The notes beneath the pieces were generated by a model that saw only the letters and a program-made list of their open reading frames with translations, did no database searches and was not told where the DNA came from. From contig NZ_CP121472.1 of assembly GCF_036208045.1 (NCBI RefSeq), positions 558,001 to 622,000 of the forward strand: a stretch of DNA of 64,000 nucleotides. Reading direction: 5' to 3'. Of the stretch, positions 49,350-58,946 are shown one piece after another. Within the stretch, counting starts at the first letter, position 1. Each line of letters starts with the position of its first letter. The position numbers and the translations under genes were made by a program. This DNA comes from Thiorhodovibrio winogradskyi. GTDB taxonomy: Bacteria; Pseudomonadota; Gammaproteobacteria; Chromatiales; Chromatiaceae.

Positions 49350-50456
49350 TCAATTGTCGGATCTGGCGGAACCACCGATCCCCCGTTCGCGCGCAAATTC
49401 CAGCATGCGCTGAATGGGTTGGACGGCGCGCACCCGGATGTCTTCCGGAATTTGGATGTCCTGATCACCGCGTTCCAGCACCTGTGCCAGATTTTGCAGT
49501 GCGTTCATGGCCATCCAGGGGCAGTGGGCGCAACTCTCGCAGGTGGCGCCCTCGCCGGCGGTGGGAGCGGGGATGAGCTTTTTGCCGGGGGCGAGTTGCT
49601 GCATTTTCCAAAAAATGCCGGCATCGGTGGCGACGATGAATTCCTGCTCTGGTCTGTCCACCACGGCGCGGATGAGCTGAGTGGTGGAGCCGATCACATC
49701 GGCCTGGTTGACCACTTCATCGGGTGATTCCGGATGCACCAGCACGGCGGCGTCTGGGTGCAGGCGGCGCATGCGCTCGAGCGCGAAACCTTTGAACTCC
49801 TCATGCACCACGCAGGCGCCGTCCCATAGCAGCATATCGGCGCCGGTGACGCGCTGCACATAGTGGCCGAGGTGTTTGTCCGGTGCCCAGAGGATCTTTT
49901 CGCCTTGGGCATGCAGATGCTTGATGATCGGCAGGGCGATACTGGAGGTCACCACCCAGTCGGATCTGGCTTTGACCGCCGCGCTGGTGTTGGCATAAAC
50001 CACCACCTGACGCTCCGGGTGGGCGTCGCAGAATGCGCTGAAGGCATCGGCTGGGCAGCCCTCGTCGAGCGAGCAGGTGGCGGCAAGACTGGGCATCAGC
50101 ACGCGCTTTTCCGGGTTGAGAATCTTGGCCGTCTCGCCCATGAAGCGCACACCGCAGACGATGAGTGTCTCGGCGCTGGTCTCAGTGCCAAAGCGGGCCA
50201 TTTCCAGGGAGTCCGCCACCAGTCCGCCGCTGTCCTCGGCCAGTGCCTGTAAATCGCCGTCGGTGTAGTAATGGGCGACCAGTACGGCCTTTTCCCGCGC
50301 CATCAGGGTGCGAATGTGCGCGATTAGCTCGGCTTTTTCGCTTGCTTCCAGCACCGGCCATTGGGGATGCGCGGGCACTGTGATGGCGGGGCCGCGCGGC
50401 GGGCCTGGGCTGTGAGTGGTTTGGTGTTGGGATGGGGGGGTGGTGTTTGGCGTCAT
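49350..50456 (-). CDS. nadA: Quinolinate synthase A
   Basis: Condenses iminoaspartate and dihydroxyacetone phosphate to quinolinate in NAD synthesis, using a [4Fe-4S] cluster. 368 residues with [14 protein letters not shown], the cluster cysteine regions [23 protein letters not shown] and [13 protein letters not shown], and [12 protein letters not shown]. The N-terminal 30 residues are Pro/Thr-rich and variable. The last codons border the decayed accessory island, but the C-terminus looks normal. nadB and nadC are not in the window. Confidence 0.96.
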   Translation of the reverse strand: MTPNTTPPSQHQTTHSPGPPRGPAITVPAHPQWPVLEASEKAELIAHIRTLMAREKAVLVAHYYTDGDLQALAEDSGGLVADSLEMARFGTETSAETLIVCGVRFMGETAKILNPEKRVLMPSLAATCSLDEGCPADAFSAFCDAHPERQVVVYANTSAAVKARSDWVVTSSIALPIIKHLHAQGEKILWAPDKHLGHYVQRVTGADMLLWDGACVVHEEFKGFALERMRRLHPDAAVLVHPESPDEVVNQADVIGSTTQLIRAVVDRPEQEFIVATDAGIFWKMQQLAPGKKLIPAPTAGEGATCESCAHCPWMAMNALQNLAQVLERGDQDIQIPEDIRVRAVQPIQRMLEFARERGIGGSARSDN

Positions 50457-50646
50457 CGAAAAACGGGCTCGCTGATTGATCGATGCGGTGGTGATGGTCG
50501 CCCCGCTGTCTTGTTGGGCCGGAAGTTCGTCGGCAGCAAATCAGTCAGAGTGTGGCGTCTTGCCGCTGGAGTTTGAGCATAACGGCCTTGATTTTAGCGC
50601 CACCCAAATCGACCCCAATGCGCATGGGTTCGCGTCCTCGGGCGAC

Positions 50647-52134
50647 TTATCCGCCCTTCGCTTTGGGCACGCTAGCCGGATCCTTAATGCCCTTGGGATT
50701 GGTAAAGCGCTCGTTCAGGCTTTGCACATAAGCCTCGCAGTCGTGCAGCACCTTGGCGATGCGGCCCTCGCTCCATTGGTTCCAGCCCAGAGGCTTGCCG
50801 GTGAGCAGCGGGCGCCAGGCGCGGGTGTTACGCACAAAGGCCGCGGACGGGTCGCCGGGCATTTTGCCGGCTGCCGCCTTTTTTTTGATTCCCGGCAGCA
50901 TGGTGACCACCATGAGTTTGCGCACGGCGAAATGCGCGGCGATCAGCAGCAGTATCATGCCAATCTCAAGCCCTTCCAGCCCCCAGCCAATGCCGACGTC
51001 CTCGAGATGCTTGAGCCAGCCAGCCTGATAGTGTAACCCCTGCCAGTGCCCGGCGTTGATGCTCCAGAACAGGAACACAAAGGCCAGGCCGGCGAAAATG
51101 GCGCCATCGGCCAGCAGGGTGCGGGCGCGCCAGCGGGAGACTGACTGGGTGAGCAGCGGAATGGTCTCGTCGTTCAGCGCCGTGGCGGTTTTGCGCAGGG
51201 TGGCGATGATGCGATAGGCGCGCTCGATTTCGACCTGATCCATGCGCTGGTCGATGTCGGCCAGGTCGCGGTCGCGCTTGTGCTCGAAGCGCTTGCGCCG
51301 CGCCGGATCGGTGATGGGGGTACTGACATCGCGGTTGTAGATGGTGTAGAAGCGTCCCGTGGTCAGGCCGACTTCACCCAGGGCGCGCAGCCAGGCGGCG
51401 ACCACGTCCTCTGGATTATCCTCGCGCGCGGCGCTGTCCATTTGGTTGAGAATATAAAGAAATTTGCTCGAATCACTGCGCTCCATGGTGTCCGCCACCA
51501 AGTGCTTGAGGGTGTCGCGCATGGCGCCCGGCTCCGGGTGGCGGGCGTCGAAGAACACCAGCACCAGGTCGGACAGGTCGATCATGTGGTTGGTCAGGCT
51601 GAGGATGGCTGTGCGTTGGGCGTCGGCATCAAAGCCGGGGGAGTCGATCAGGATTTTGCCGCGCAGTCGCTCGCTGCGGCAGGTTTTCAGCTGCAGATAG
51701 GCGTCGATGCGCTTGCCCTCGCCGCCGGCGACGCGCTCAATTTCGCGCGACATCTGGTAGAAAGGGAAGCGTGGGTCGGAGTCGAGCGAGACGCCGGGCA
51801 GGGCATGGCTCTTTTCTTCCGGGCTGTAAACCACCACCGTAAAGCGGTCATCGACCGCCTGGTTGCCGGTGCGCTGAATGTCTTGGCCGAGATAGCTGTT
51901 AATAAAGGTGGATTTGCCGGCCGAGAAGGTGCCAAGGATGGAAATCAGCGGCCACCAGGGGATCTGGCTGGCAAAGGAGCGATTGGTCTCGAGCAGGTTC
52001 ATCTCGTAGGCGACGCTGTCGAGCCGCCGGAAGCCCTGCACCGCGTTGAGCAGGATGGGGTTCTCCTGCTCCAGGTGAGACTCGAGATCGCTGATGCGCT
52101 GTTGTACGCTTTCTGATCCGACCGCCGGGGGCAT
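50647..52134 (-). CDS. Dynamin-like GTPase with two membrane helices
   Basis: 495 residues. The GTPase core has Walker A/G1 GTFSAGKST (68-76), G3 DSPG (164-167) and G4 NQMD (230-233), the pattern of bacterial dynamin/EHD-type GTPases. A helical segment follows, then two membrane helices near 342-361 and 395-415 and a basic C-terminal part (GIKKKAAAGK). Such proteins remodel or tether membranes; the target here is unknown. It is divergent from the RND operon. The stop is about 190 bp from the nadA start on the same strand. Confidence 0.85.
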   Translation of the reverse strand: MPPAVGSESVQQRISDLESHLEQENPILLNAVQGFRRLDSVAYEMNLLETNRSFASQIPWWPLISILGTFSAGKSTFINSYLGQDIQRTGNQAVDDRFTVVVYSPEEKSHALPGVSLDSDPRFPFYQMSREIERVAGGEGKRIDAYLQLKTCRSERLRGKILIDSPGFDADAQRTAILSLTNHMIDLSDLVLVFFDARHPEPGAMRDTLKHLVADTMERSDSSKFLYILNQMDSAAREDNPEDVVAAWLRALGEVGLTTGRFYTIYNRDVSTPITDPARRKRFEHKRDRDLADIDQRMDQVEIERAYRIIATLRKTATALNDETIPLLTQSVSRWRARTLLADGAIFAGLAFVFLFWSINAGHWQGLHYQAGWLKHLEDVGIGWGLEGLEIGMILLLIAAHFAVRKLMVVTMLPGIKKKAAAGKMPGDPSAAFVRNTRAWRPLLTGKPLGWNQWSEGRIAKVLHDCEAYVQSLNERFTNPKGIKDPASVPKAKGG

Positions 52135-52685
52135 CTGGCTTCTCCTGTTCGGTGGTGCTTGGTTGTTGGGACGCGAGTTGTTTGGGGTGTGAGGCGCGGG
52201 CCGCGCCTCTGGGACAGATGCGACGGGAATGGCGCTGTTCTCGCGCTGGCAGGCTGGATACTATACGCTTTGGCGGGACGAAGGTAGTCTTGCGACGCGG
52301 ACCAGATAGGTCTGAGACCCGCCTCGGACCTGTCCGGGAAGAGCATGGGATTCAGCGTGAGCCCGGTACGGAATGGATAGCTGGGGGTTGGAGACTGACT
52401 GGCCAAGTCCCGGGCCCAAATCCAGACTGGTGAATGCCCGCGCAGACGGTCTCAAACTGTTGACTCGGCTTGAATTGGCGACAGGATTTCTGGATACTGC
52501 CGGCCCTATGGCGATTGGACTGGCAAATTGACCTTTATCAATGTTTTCGCTCAAGCTGTGGTACCGTCGCTCTGGTCGCCGGAACTCAGGCGTGTTGCGC
52601 TCGCGCCTTTGGTCGCATGAGACTGCTTCATTTTTTCGTTTATTCAATCTTGGGTGCCCAACCGATGGGATTTAAAGGAAAACCT
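52135..52685. other. Divergent regulatory region between the dynamin-like gene and the efflux operon
   Basis: About 550 bp without a supported gene. It contains a perfect 19-bp palindrome centred on GAGGCGCGGGCCGCGCCTC (52191-52209) and one sigma70-like pair facing the adaptor gene. The frame is open upstream of the adaptor start but has no family resemblance there. Confidence 0.55.
52470..52498 (+). promoter_or_regulatory. Candidate sigma70 promoter for the adaptor/RND operon
   Basis: TTGAAT (52470-52475), a 17-bp spacer, then GATACT (52493-52498). Pattern match only. Confidence 0.3.
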
Positions 52686-53951
52686 GTGCATACCCCTTCG
52701 TGGACAGATTTACGGAATTGCTTGCAGCGCTCTTTGCGAGGCTGTTCTCAAAGCCGTTCAACAAGCCTTACTAGAACAGGCCTGTTAGTGCTGACATTGG
52801 TTGCGGCTCTGTTCGGGCGCGGCGCCTTGGCGGTGGACGAGGCCATTGTCGTGCGCCAGGCCGAGGGCTTTCCGACCATGTCGATCGGTGGAACTGTCAT
52901 CCCCTACAAGGAAGTCACCTTCGCCGCGCAGATGCCGGGACGCGTGACCTTCATCGCCGGCATTGAGGGCGATGATTTCGATCAGGGCAAGGTGCTAGTG
53001 TCGATCGACGCGAGCGAACTGGAGGCCAAGCGCGAGGCGCTTTTGGCGCAGATGGCTTCGGCCGATACCCAAATTCGCAATGCCGGGGTGCAATATAACC
53101 GCGAGCTTTTCTCTCCGCGCTCCAAGTCGGCCCCGGGAGGCATGGGCGTGCCTAACTTGTTCGACCAAATGTTGACCCGCCCGATGGAGGACTTTCTCGG
53201 CGAGCGCGATCAGGACACCGAGGAAGCGGCTGATCTCTTCGCCTCCCGCACCCAGGTGCGCGAGGCCCATCACCAAATGATGCGCTTGCAGGCGGAGTTG
53301 CGCGCGCTTGACGCCAAACTGCGTGACGCACGCTCGATCGCTCCCTTTGATGGCATCATCGTTGGCAAGCTGGTGGAGGTAGGGGATACGGTGCAACCGG
53401 GCCAGCCGCTGCTTAAGTTTGCCGATGTGGAATACCTGCAAGTGGAGGTCGATGTGCCGGCACGGCTGCGTTCCGGCTTGCATGAGGGCATGATGTTGCG
53501 CGCCGAGCTGGACGTGCCGGCGGCTGGACCGGGCGCGCGCGCTGGCGCCTTGGCGAATGTGCCGGTGCGTATCGCGCAGATTTTCCCTATGGCCGATCCG
53601 CGGCGCCACACCATCAAGGTCAAGTTCGACCTGCCCCAGGGCACCTCGGAGCCCGGCATGTATGCCACTGTGCTGGTGCCCGATTTCAATGCCCCGGCGC
53701 GCTCCAATCCGGTCGTGCCGCGCTCGGCCATCCGCTACAACGGGAGTCTGCCCGGCGTTTATGTGCTGGATGGCAATGGTCGCCCGCAGCTGCGTCTGGT
53801 GCGTGTCGGCGATGCCACGCCCGAGGGTGGCGTGAGCATCCTGAGCGGGCTACGTGCTGGCGAGCGCATTCTGGCCAATCCGGGCCCCGGCGTGGCCAGC
53901 GGCTGGTCCGACGGCCCGGGCCCGAATGCAAATTCCGCCTCCGGTCACTGA
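52686..53951 (+). CDS. RND efflux periplasmic adaptor (membrane fusion protein)
   Basis: Links an inner-membrane RND pump to an outer-membrane channel. A GTG at 52686 has AAAGGA seven bases upstream and is preferred; ATGs at 52665 and 52617 are in frame with weaker sites. The signal peptide is TRTGLLVLTLVAALFGRGALA. The mature part has the split biotinyl-lipoyl halves (GRVTFIAGIEGDDFDQGKVLVSID; APFDGIIVGKLVEVGDTVQPGQPLLKF) around a helical hairpin with a Gly/Pro-rich interruption, then beta-barrel and membrane-proximal domains. About 421 residues. The RND gene follows after 92 bp. Confidence 0.9.
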   Translation: MHTPSWTDLRNCLQRSLRGCSQSRSTSLTRTGLLVLTLVAALFGRGALAVDEAIVVRQAEGFPTMSIGGTVIPYKEVTFAAQMPGRVTFIAGIEGDDFDQGKVLVSIDASELEAKREALLAQMASADTQIRNAGVQYNRELFSPRSKSAPGGMGVPNLFDQMLTRPMEDFLGERDQDTEEAADLFASRTQVREAHHQMMRLQAELRALDAKLRDARSIAPFDGIIVGKLVEVGDTVQPGQPLLKFADVEYLQVEVDVPARLRSGLHEGMMLRAELDVPAAGPGARAGALANVPVRIAQIFPMADPRRHTIKVKFDLPQGTSEPGMYATVLVPDFNAPARSNPVVPRSAIRYNGSLPGVYVLDGNGRPQLRLVRVGDATPEGGVSILSGLRAGERILANPGPGVASGWSDGPGPNANSASGH

Positions 53952-54043
53952 TCGGCCGCCGACTGGAAGAACTAGGGCGGCCTGCTGAACGTCCGACAAG
54001 CCTCCCGCCGATCACACCGTCCCACCGACTACCGCGATAGACC

Positions 54044-57000
54044 ATGCCCATGAGCCAGGATGACATGCACCCGCAAGGGGACAGACCCAGTGACATGAAC
54101 CCGAATGGCTCCGCCCCGAGTTCACCACCAGATGCTGGCGCCCACTCTAGTAGTGCGGAGAATTTGGGCCTGGCTGGCAAAACCGCGCGGGCCTTTATTC
54201 ATTCCCCTCTGTCCCCGCTGCTATATGTGGCCATGCTGGCCATGGGGTTGTTGGGGCTGATCGCCACCCCGCGCCAGGAAGATCCGCAGATCTCGGTGCC
54301 CATGATCGACATCATGGTGCAATATCCGGGCGCTTCGGCGCAGCAGGTGTCGAATCTCGCCATGCAGCCGCTCGAGCGCATCATGAGTGAGATTCCCGGC
54401 GTCAAGCATGTCTACTCGGCAGCCCAACGCGGTCAGGGCATTGTCACTGTCGAGTTCGATGTCGGCGAGGAGATGGGCCCCTCGCTGGTGAAGATCAATG
54501 ACAAGATCGCGTCCAACATGGACAAGATCCCGCCCGGTGTCATGCCGCCCATGGTCAAGACCAAAGGCATTGATGATGTGCCCATTGTCACCCTCACCCT
54601 GTGGTCGAAGGATGTTGATCGTAACGGTCAACCGGATGTCGATGATGGCCAGTTGCGGCTGCTGGCGCAGGATGTGCTGCAGGTGCTCAAAGAGGTTAAG
54701 AACACCGGCAATAGCTTCATTGTTGGCGGGCGCCGCGAGCAGATCACCGTGGATGTCTGGCCGGAGCGGCTGTCAAGCTACCAGATTAGCTTGGGACAGG
54801 TGGCCAACACCATCACCACCGCCAATGCCGAGACCACCGCAGGCGGCGTGGAATCGAGTGGCTCGCATTTTTCGGTCACCACCGGCGCTTTTCTCACCAA
54901 TGCCGACGAAATCAACCGCCTGGTGGTTGGAACCTTCAATCAAGTGCCCGTCTATGTGCATGATCTTGGCCGCGTGCGCCAGGGGTCTGAAGATGCCAAT
55001 CAAATGGTTGCTTACTACACCGGCCCTGCCGCGCCAGAAGGGCTGGTCGCCGATGGCGAGCCGGCGGTCACCATCGCCATTGCCAAAAAGCCACTCACCA
55101 ATGGCGTGACAGTCGCCGATGCCATCATCGAGAAGGTGGAGGAACTGCGCGGTTCCCGCATCCCGCACAATGTTGAGGTCAGCGTTACCCGCAATTATGG
55201 CGAAACCGCGGATGAGAAAGTCTCCGAGCTGATTTTCAAGCTTTTTGTCGCGACCTTCTTTGTCTTCGTGCTGGTGTTGCTCGCCTTCCGCGCGCTCAAG
55301 CCCGCCATCGTGGTCATGCTGGTCATCCCCGTGGTGCTCCTGATGACCATCTTCATGGCCTGGATCACCGACTACACCATCGACCGCGTGAGCCTGTTCG
55401 CGCTAATTTTCTCCATTGGCATTCTGGTCGATGACGCCATTGTGGTGATCGAGAACATCTACCGGCGCTGGCTTGAAGAGGGCAAGACCGACGAGGCCAC
55501 CGCTATCGATGCAGTGCGCGAGGTCGGCAATCCCACCATTCTAGCCACCTTCACTGTGATCGCCGCCCTGCTGCCCATGGGCTTCGTCAGCGGCATGATG
55601 GGGCCCTACATGGAACCCATCCCGGCGCTGGGCTCGGTGGCCATGTTGATCTCGCTCTTCGCGGCCTTTGTGTTCACGCCCTATCTGGCAATTTCCAACT
55701 GGCTGCGTCCGTCCATGCGCTATCTGGAAGTAGCCGAGAAGCGCGAGCACCGCGAGGCCGAGCATTTGAAAAAACTCTATCAGCGCATTCTGATCCCGCT
55801 GATCGAGGACAAACGCAAGCGCGCCACCTTCCGCCTGGTGCTCTGGGGCACCTTTCTGTTCACCTGCAGCTTCTTCTACTTCAGCTGGGTGCCGGTGAAG
55901 ATGCTGCCACTGGACAACAAGCCGGAGTTCTCGGTGGTCATCGACATGCCCGAGGGCACGGCGCTGCCAGTGACCGCCAATCTGGCCAACCAGATGGCCA
56001 ATCGCCTGCGCGAGTTGCCAGAAGTTACCGCCATTCAGCTCTATGCCGGCACCGCGCGTCCCTTCGATTTCAATGGCATGGTGCGCCATTACTATTTGCG
56101 CTCGGAGCCCTGGCAGGGTGAACTGCAGGTACAGCTGACCAACAAGCATGATCGAGACCGCTCCAGCCACGAGCTAGCCGTGGCGGCGCGCGAGATGCTA
56201 AAACCCCTGGCCGAGCAGCTCGGCGCCCGGATTGCCGTGGTTGAGATGCCGCCCGGACCGCCGGTCCTGCAGGCGGTGGTGGCCGAGATTCATGGCCCCT
56301 CGGACGAGGTGAGACGGCAATTCGCGCACGAGATGACCGAGTTTTTCGAGCAGGCCGAGAGTACGCGTGATGTAGATAACTACATGCGCGATGGCTTCGA
56401 CTATTGGCGCTTCCACGTCGATACCGAAAAGGCGGTGCGCAGGGGTATTTCCGTTGATCGCATCAATCAGAATCTGGCCATGGCCCTGGGAGGCGCGGAA
56501 CTCGGAGATGTCAAACAAATCTCCGGCCACGAGCCCATCCGCATTGTCATCCAGGTGCCTCTGGCCGAACGCTCCCAAATTCAGACCCTGGGCGACCTGC
56601 CTATTCAGTCAGATTCGGGCTTTACCGTGCCGCTGCGCGAGCTCGGCCGCTTCGAACGCGTGCCCGAGGAGGCCATCATCTACCGTAAGGACCTGCGCGG
56701 GGTCGAATATGTGGTGGCTGATGTCGGCGGCGATCTGGCCGCGCCCGTCTATGCCATGCTGCAGATTGGCGATGCCATGGCCGCGGCGAACTATCGTGCC
56801 CCCGATGGCACCAAGCCCAAGGGCTTTTGGCTGGGGCCACCGCCCAGCGATCAGGTCGCCGGCTGGGAATGGGGCGGCGAATGGACGGTCACCTACGAGA
56901 CCTTCCGCGACATGGGCGCGGCCTTTGGCGTGGCCCTGGTCCTGATCTATATTCTGGTGGTGTGGGAGTTCGGCAACTTCCGTATTCCACTCATCATCAT

Positions 57001-58084
57001 GGCGCCCATTCCGTTGACCCTGCTTGGCATTATTCCGGCGCATTTTCTCGCCTTCCAGTTCGGTCTGGGCGGGGAGTTCACCGCCACCTCCATGATTGGC
57101 TGGATCGCCCTGGCCGGCATTATCGTGCGTAATTCCATCCTGCTGGTGGATTTCTCCATCAGCGAGGTACAAAAAGGCGTGCCAGTGGCCGATGCGGTGG
57201 TGCGCGCCTGCACCACCAGAACCCGACCCATTGTCATAACCGCCTTGGCGCTGGTGGCCGGCTCAAGTGTCATTTTCAGTGATCCAATTTTCCAGGGCAT
57301 GGCCATTTCCCTGGCTTCGGGTGTTTTGGTCTCGACCGTCCTGACACTCATTGTTATCCCGCTTGGCTGCGTGGCGGCCAGCAAGGATCTGTGCGAGGTG
57401 GCCGTGGCCTCCGCGCCGCCCGGGGTCGAGGTGCCCTGCGCGCGGATGCTGGGCAACGGCGAGGCGGCAACCAGCGCGCGCCGGGCGCCGACATCTAAGT
57501 CAGGCGTCTCCAAGCTGAGATACCTGGGCGAAGGCCTGCTGATGATCGGTTATGCCCTGCGCGGTCTGGGGCTGCTGGTGTATAGCGCGGTCAATGATCT
57601 CTGGCGCAAGCAGCGCGCGAAGGGGCGCGATAAACCGGTGCAGACCGCGGAAGCTGTTTCTCGACGCAATGCGCTCAGGGTGCGCGCCGAGCGGGCATCC
57701 CAGGATGCGGCCAGCCCGGCACCGATTGCAGAAGACCCAGCCCAGAGGGCAGCGGCCCAGGATGCGAGCGTTGAGAATGCCGCGACCAAAAGCGCGCCCG
57801 TTAAGAAAACACCTGTTAAGAAAGCCCCTGCCAAGCCGCCAACCAAAAGGGTGCCGGTGAAAAAGGCCAGCAGCGCCAATAGCACGACTAGGAGCACGAC
57901 TAGGAGCACCAGCAGGAAGACCACGACCAAGGCATCTGATGCCGAAGCGGCTAGCGAGACCAATGGCGCGGCATCTGGCAAGGCGCCTGTCAAGAAGGCG
58001 GCCAGCACCGGCACGCGCAAGAAGCCAACGCGACGTGGTATTCGGCTAAAAACCGATGATGATCAAGGTGGAGCCAGCGAATGA
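54044..58084 (+). CDS. RND family efflux transporter with a histone H1-like C-terminal tail
   Basis: 1346 residues, about 300 more than AcrB. Order: polar N-terminus (1-50), TM1 (about 57-76), first porter loop, TM2-6 with the proton-relay pair Asp463/Asp464 (GILVDDAIVVIENI), second porter loop, TM8-12 with IIVRNSILLVDF (Arg where AcrB has Lys940), a short amphipathic segment, then about 160 residues rich in Lys, Ala, Pro, Ser and Thr (KSAPVKKTPVKKAPAK type; about 1187-1346). The tail should be cytoplasmic. In the first porter loop, DVDRNGQPDVDD (from residue 190) resembles an EF-hand/dockerin calcium loop. No TolC-like gene is adjacent. The stop overlaps the next start (ATGA). Confidence 0.9.
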   Translation: MPMSQDDMHPQGDRPSDMNPNGSAPSSPPDAGAHSSSAENLGLAGKTARAFIHSPLSPLLYVAMLAMGLLGLIATPRQEDPQISVPMIDIMVQYPGASAQQVSNLAMQPLERIMSEIPGVKHVYSAAQRGQGIVTVEFDVGEEMGPSLVKINDKIASNMDKIPPGVMPPMVKTKGIDDVPIVTLTLWSKDVDRNGQPDVDDGQLRLLAQDVLQVLKEVKNTGNSFIVGGRREQITVDVWPERLSSYQISLGQVANTITTANAETTAGGVESSGSHFSVTTGAFLTNADEINRLVVGTFNQVPVYVHDLGRVRQGSEDANQMVAYYTGPAAPEGLVADGEPAVTIAIAKKPLTNGVTVADAIIEKVEELRGSRIPHNVEVSVTRNYGETADEKVSELIFKLFVATFFVFVLVLLAFRALKPAIVVMLVIPVVLLMTIFMAWITDYTIDRVSLFALIFSIGILVDDAIVVIENIYRRWLEEGKTDEATAIDAVREVGNPTILATFTVIAALLPMGFVSGMMGPYMEPIPALGSVAMLISLFAAFVFTPYLAISNWLRPSMRYLEVAEKREHREAEHLKKLYQRILIPLIEDKRKRATFRLVLWGTFLFTCSFFYFSWVPVKMLPLDNKPEFSVVIDMPEGTALPVTANLANQMANRLRELPEVTAIQLYAGTARPFDFNGMVRHYYLRSEPWQGELQVQLTNKHDRDRSSHELAVAAREMLKPLAEQLGARIAVVEMPPGPPVLQAVVAEIHGPSDEVRRQFAHEMTEFFEQAESTRDVDNYMRDGFDYWRFHVDTEKAVRRGISVDRINQNLAMALGGAELGDVKQISGHEPIRIVIQVPLAERSQIQTLGDLPIQSDSGFTVPLRELGRFERVPEEAIIYRKDLRGVEYVVADVGGDLAAPVYAMLQIGDAMAAANYRAPDGTKPKGFWLGPPPSDQVAGWEWGGEWTVTYETFRDMGAAFGVALVLIYILVVWEFGNFRIPLIIMAPIPLTLLGIIPAHFLAFQFGLGGEFTATSMIGWIALAGIIVRNSILLVDFSISEVQKGVPVADAVVRACTTRTRPIVITALALVAGSSVIFSDPIFQGMAISLASGVLVSTVLTLIVIPLGCVAASKDLCEVAVASAPPGVEVPCARMLGNGEAATSARRAPTSKSGVSKLRYLGEGLLMIGYALRGLGLLVYSAVNDLWRKQRAKGRDKPVQTAEAVSRRNALRVRAERASQDAASPAPIAEDPAQRAAAQDASVENAATKSAPVKKTPVKKAPAKPPTKRVPVKKASSANSTTRSTTRSTSRKTTTKASDAEAASETNGAASGKAPVKKAASTGTRKKPTRRGIRLKTDDDQGGASE

Positions 58085-58746
58085 CGCGTACTCGGGTTCC
58101 TTATCCGTTAACACTTGGGCATGGCTTCGCTCTGGCCGCGGCGCTGGGTGTCAGCCTGTCCGCGAGTGCCTGGGAGCCAGCGGATGCCAGCAAGACAGCG
58201 GATCCCGGTTGGTATCGCGCGGGCGAGACCTTGCCTTATGTCGCGCCTTATACCGGATCAGCGCCAGGTTATTCAGGGGCAAGCGGGTACAAGGGTGGCC
58301 GAGCCTCCAATTGGAATGACGGCAGCGCGCATGATGCATATGGCCGGGGTAATGCCGATGGCGACTCCAGCCGACATCAATGGGTCGCGCCTGGTGCGAC
58401 GCGTTCATCGGGTGTGGGGGCGGATTACCAGGTAGGCGCAAAAAGTTCCGTTAGTCCGCATTATCCGTCTGCCTTGGATGAGCAGACCGGGTTTGATAAC
58501 GGTGCAAACCCAACTCAGTGGCGTGAGTCTGACTGGTATTCGCCTTATGGGGCTTCGTATGACGCAGAGGCAAGCGGCTATCACTTTCGCGGCGACAATG
58601 GGGCTCGCCAGGACTGGCAGGTACCTGCCGGCTCCTGGGGTGCCCAGCAGGGTGGCTACAGTTTTCGCGAAGACAAGCGGCTTGAGTCCCGGATGCCAGC
58701 CAATGTCAGTGATTCGCGCTTTCGGTTTCGCCCGCTTGAACCTTAG
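58081..58746 (+). CDS. Secreted Gly/Ser/Tyr/Trp-rich protein of unknown function
   Basis: 221 residues. The signal peptide (LTLGHGFALAAALGVSLSASA) is probably cleaved before WEPAD. The mature part is rich in Gly, Ser, Tyr, Trp, Asp and Asn with few hydrophobic runs (DPGWYRAGETLPYVAPYTGS, SDWYSPYGASYDAEASGYHF) and ends RFRFRPLEP. Translation is coupled to the RND gene by the ATGA overlap, so it probably acts in the periplasm or outer envelope with that pump. The composition recalls sulfur-globule envelope proteins of Chromatiaceae, but it lacks their regular repeats, so this is only a resemblance. I do not recognise the family. Confidence 0.75.
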   Translation: MTRTRVPYPLTLGHGFALAAALGVSLSASAWEPADASKTADPGWYRAGETLPYVAPYTGSAPGYSGASGYKGGRASNWNDGSAHDAYGRGNADGDSSRHQWVAPGATRSSGVGADYQVGAKSSVSPHYPSALDEQTGFDNGANPTQWRESDWYSPYGASYDAEASGYHFRGDNGARQDWQVPAGSWGAQQGGYSFREDKRLESRMPANVSDSRFRFRPLEP

Positions 58747-58946
58747 GGGAGCACCGCTGATGCTTCGTCGGAGTGATCGGTGGGTTAATGCTAGGCGCTA
58801 ACGACTGAAGTAGTCAGGCTCCCACCCCCCCTGGTCTTGGTCGCTGCTGCCCTGTTAGGCGCCAATTCAAGCGCGGCAGGGTTGGACTGAGGCGATGACC
58901 GCGCGGGACTGGCTCTCCAAGGGCGTGGGCGTGAAGGAGTAAGTTC

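Noticed and set aside
57739-58084. Separate gene for a histone H1-like or AlgP-like protein
   Set aside because: The Lys/Ala/Pro-rich stretch is in frame with the RND transporter without a stop or a ribosome-binding site before it; treated as its C-terminal tail.
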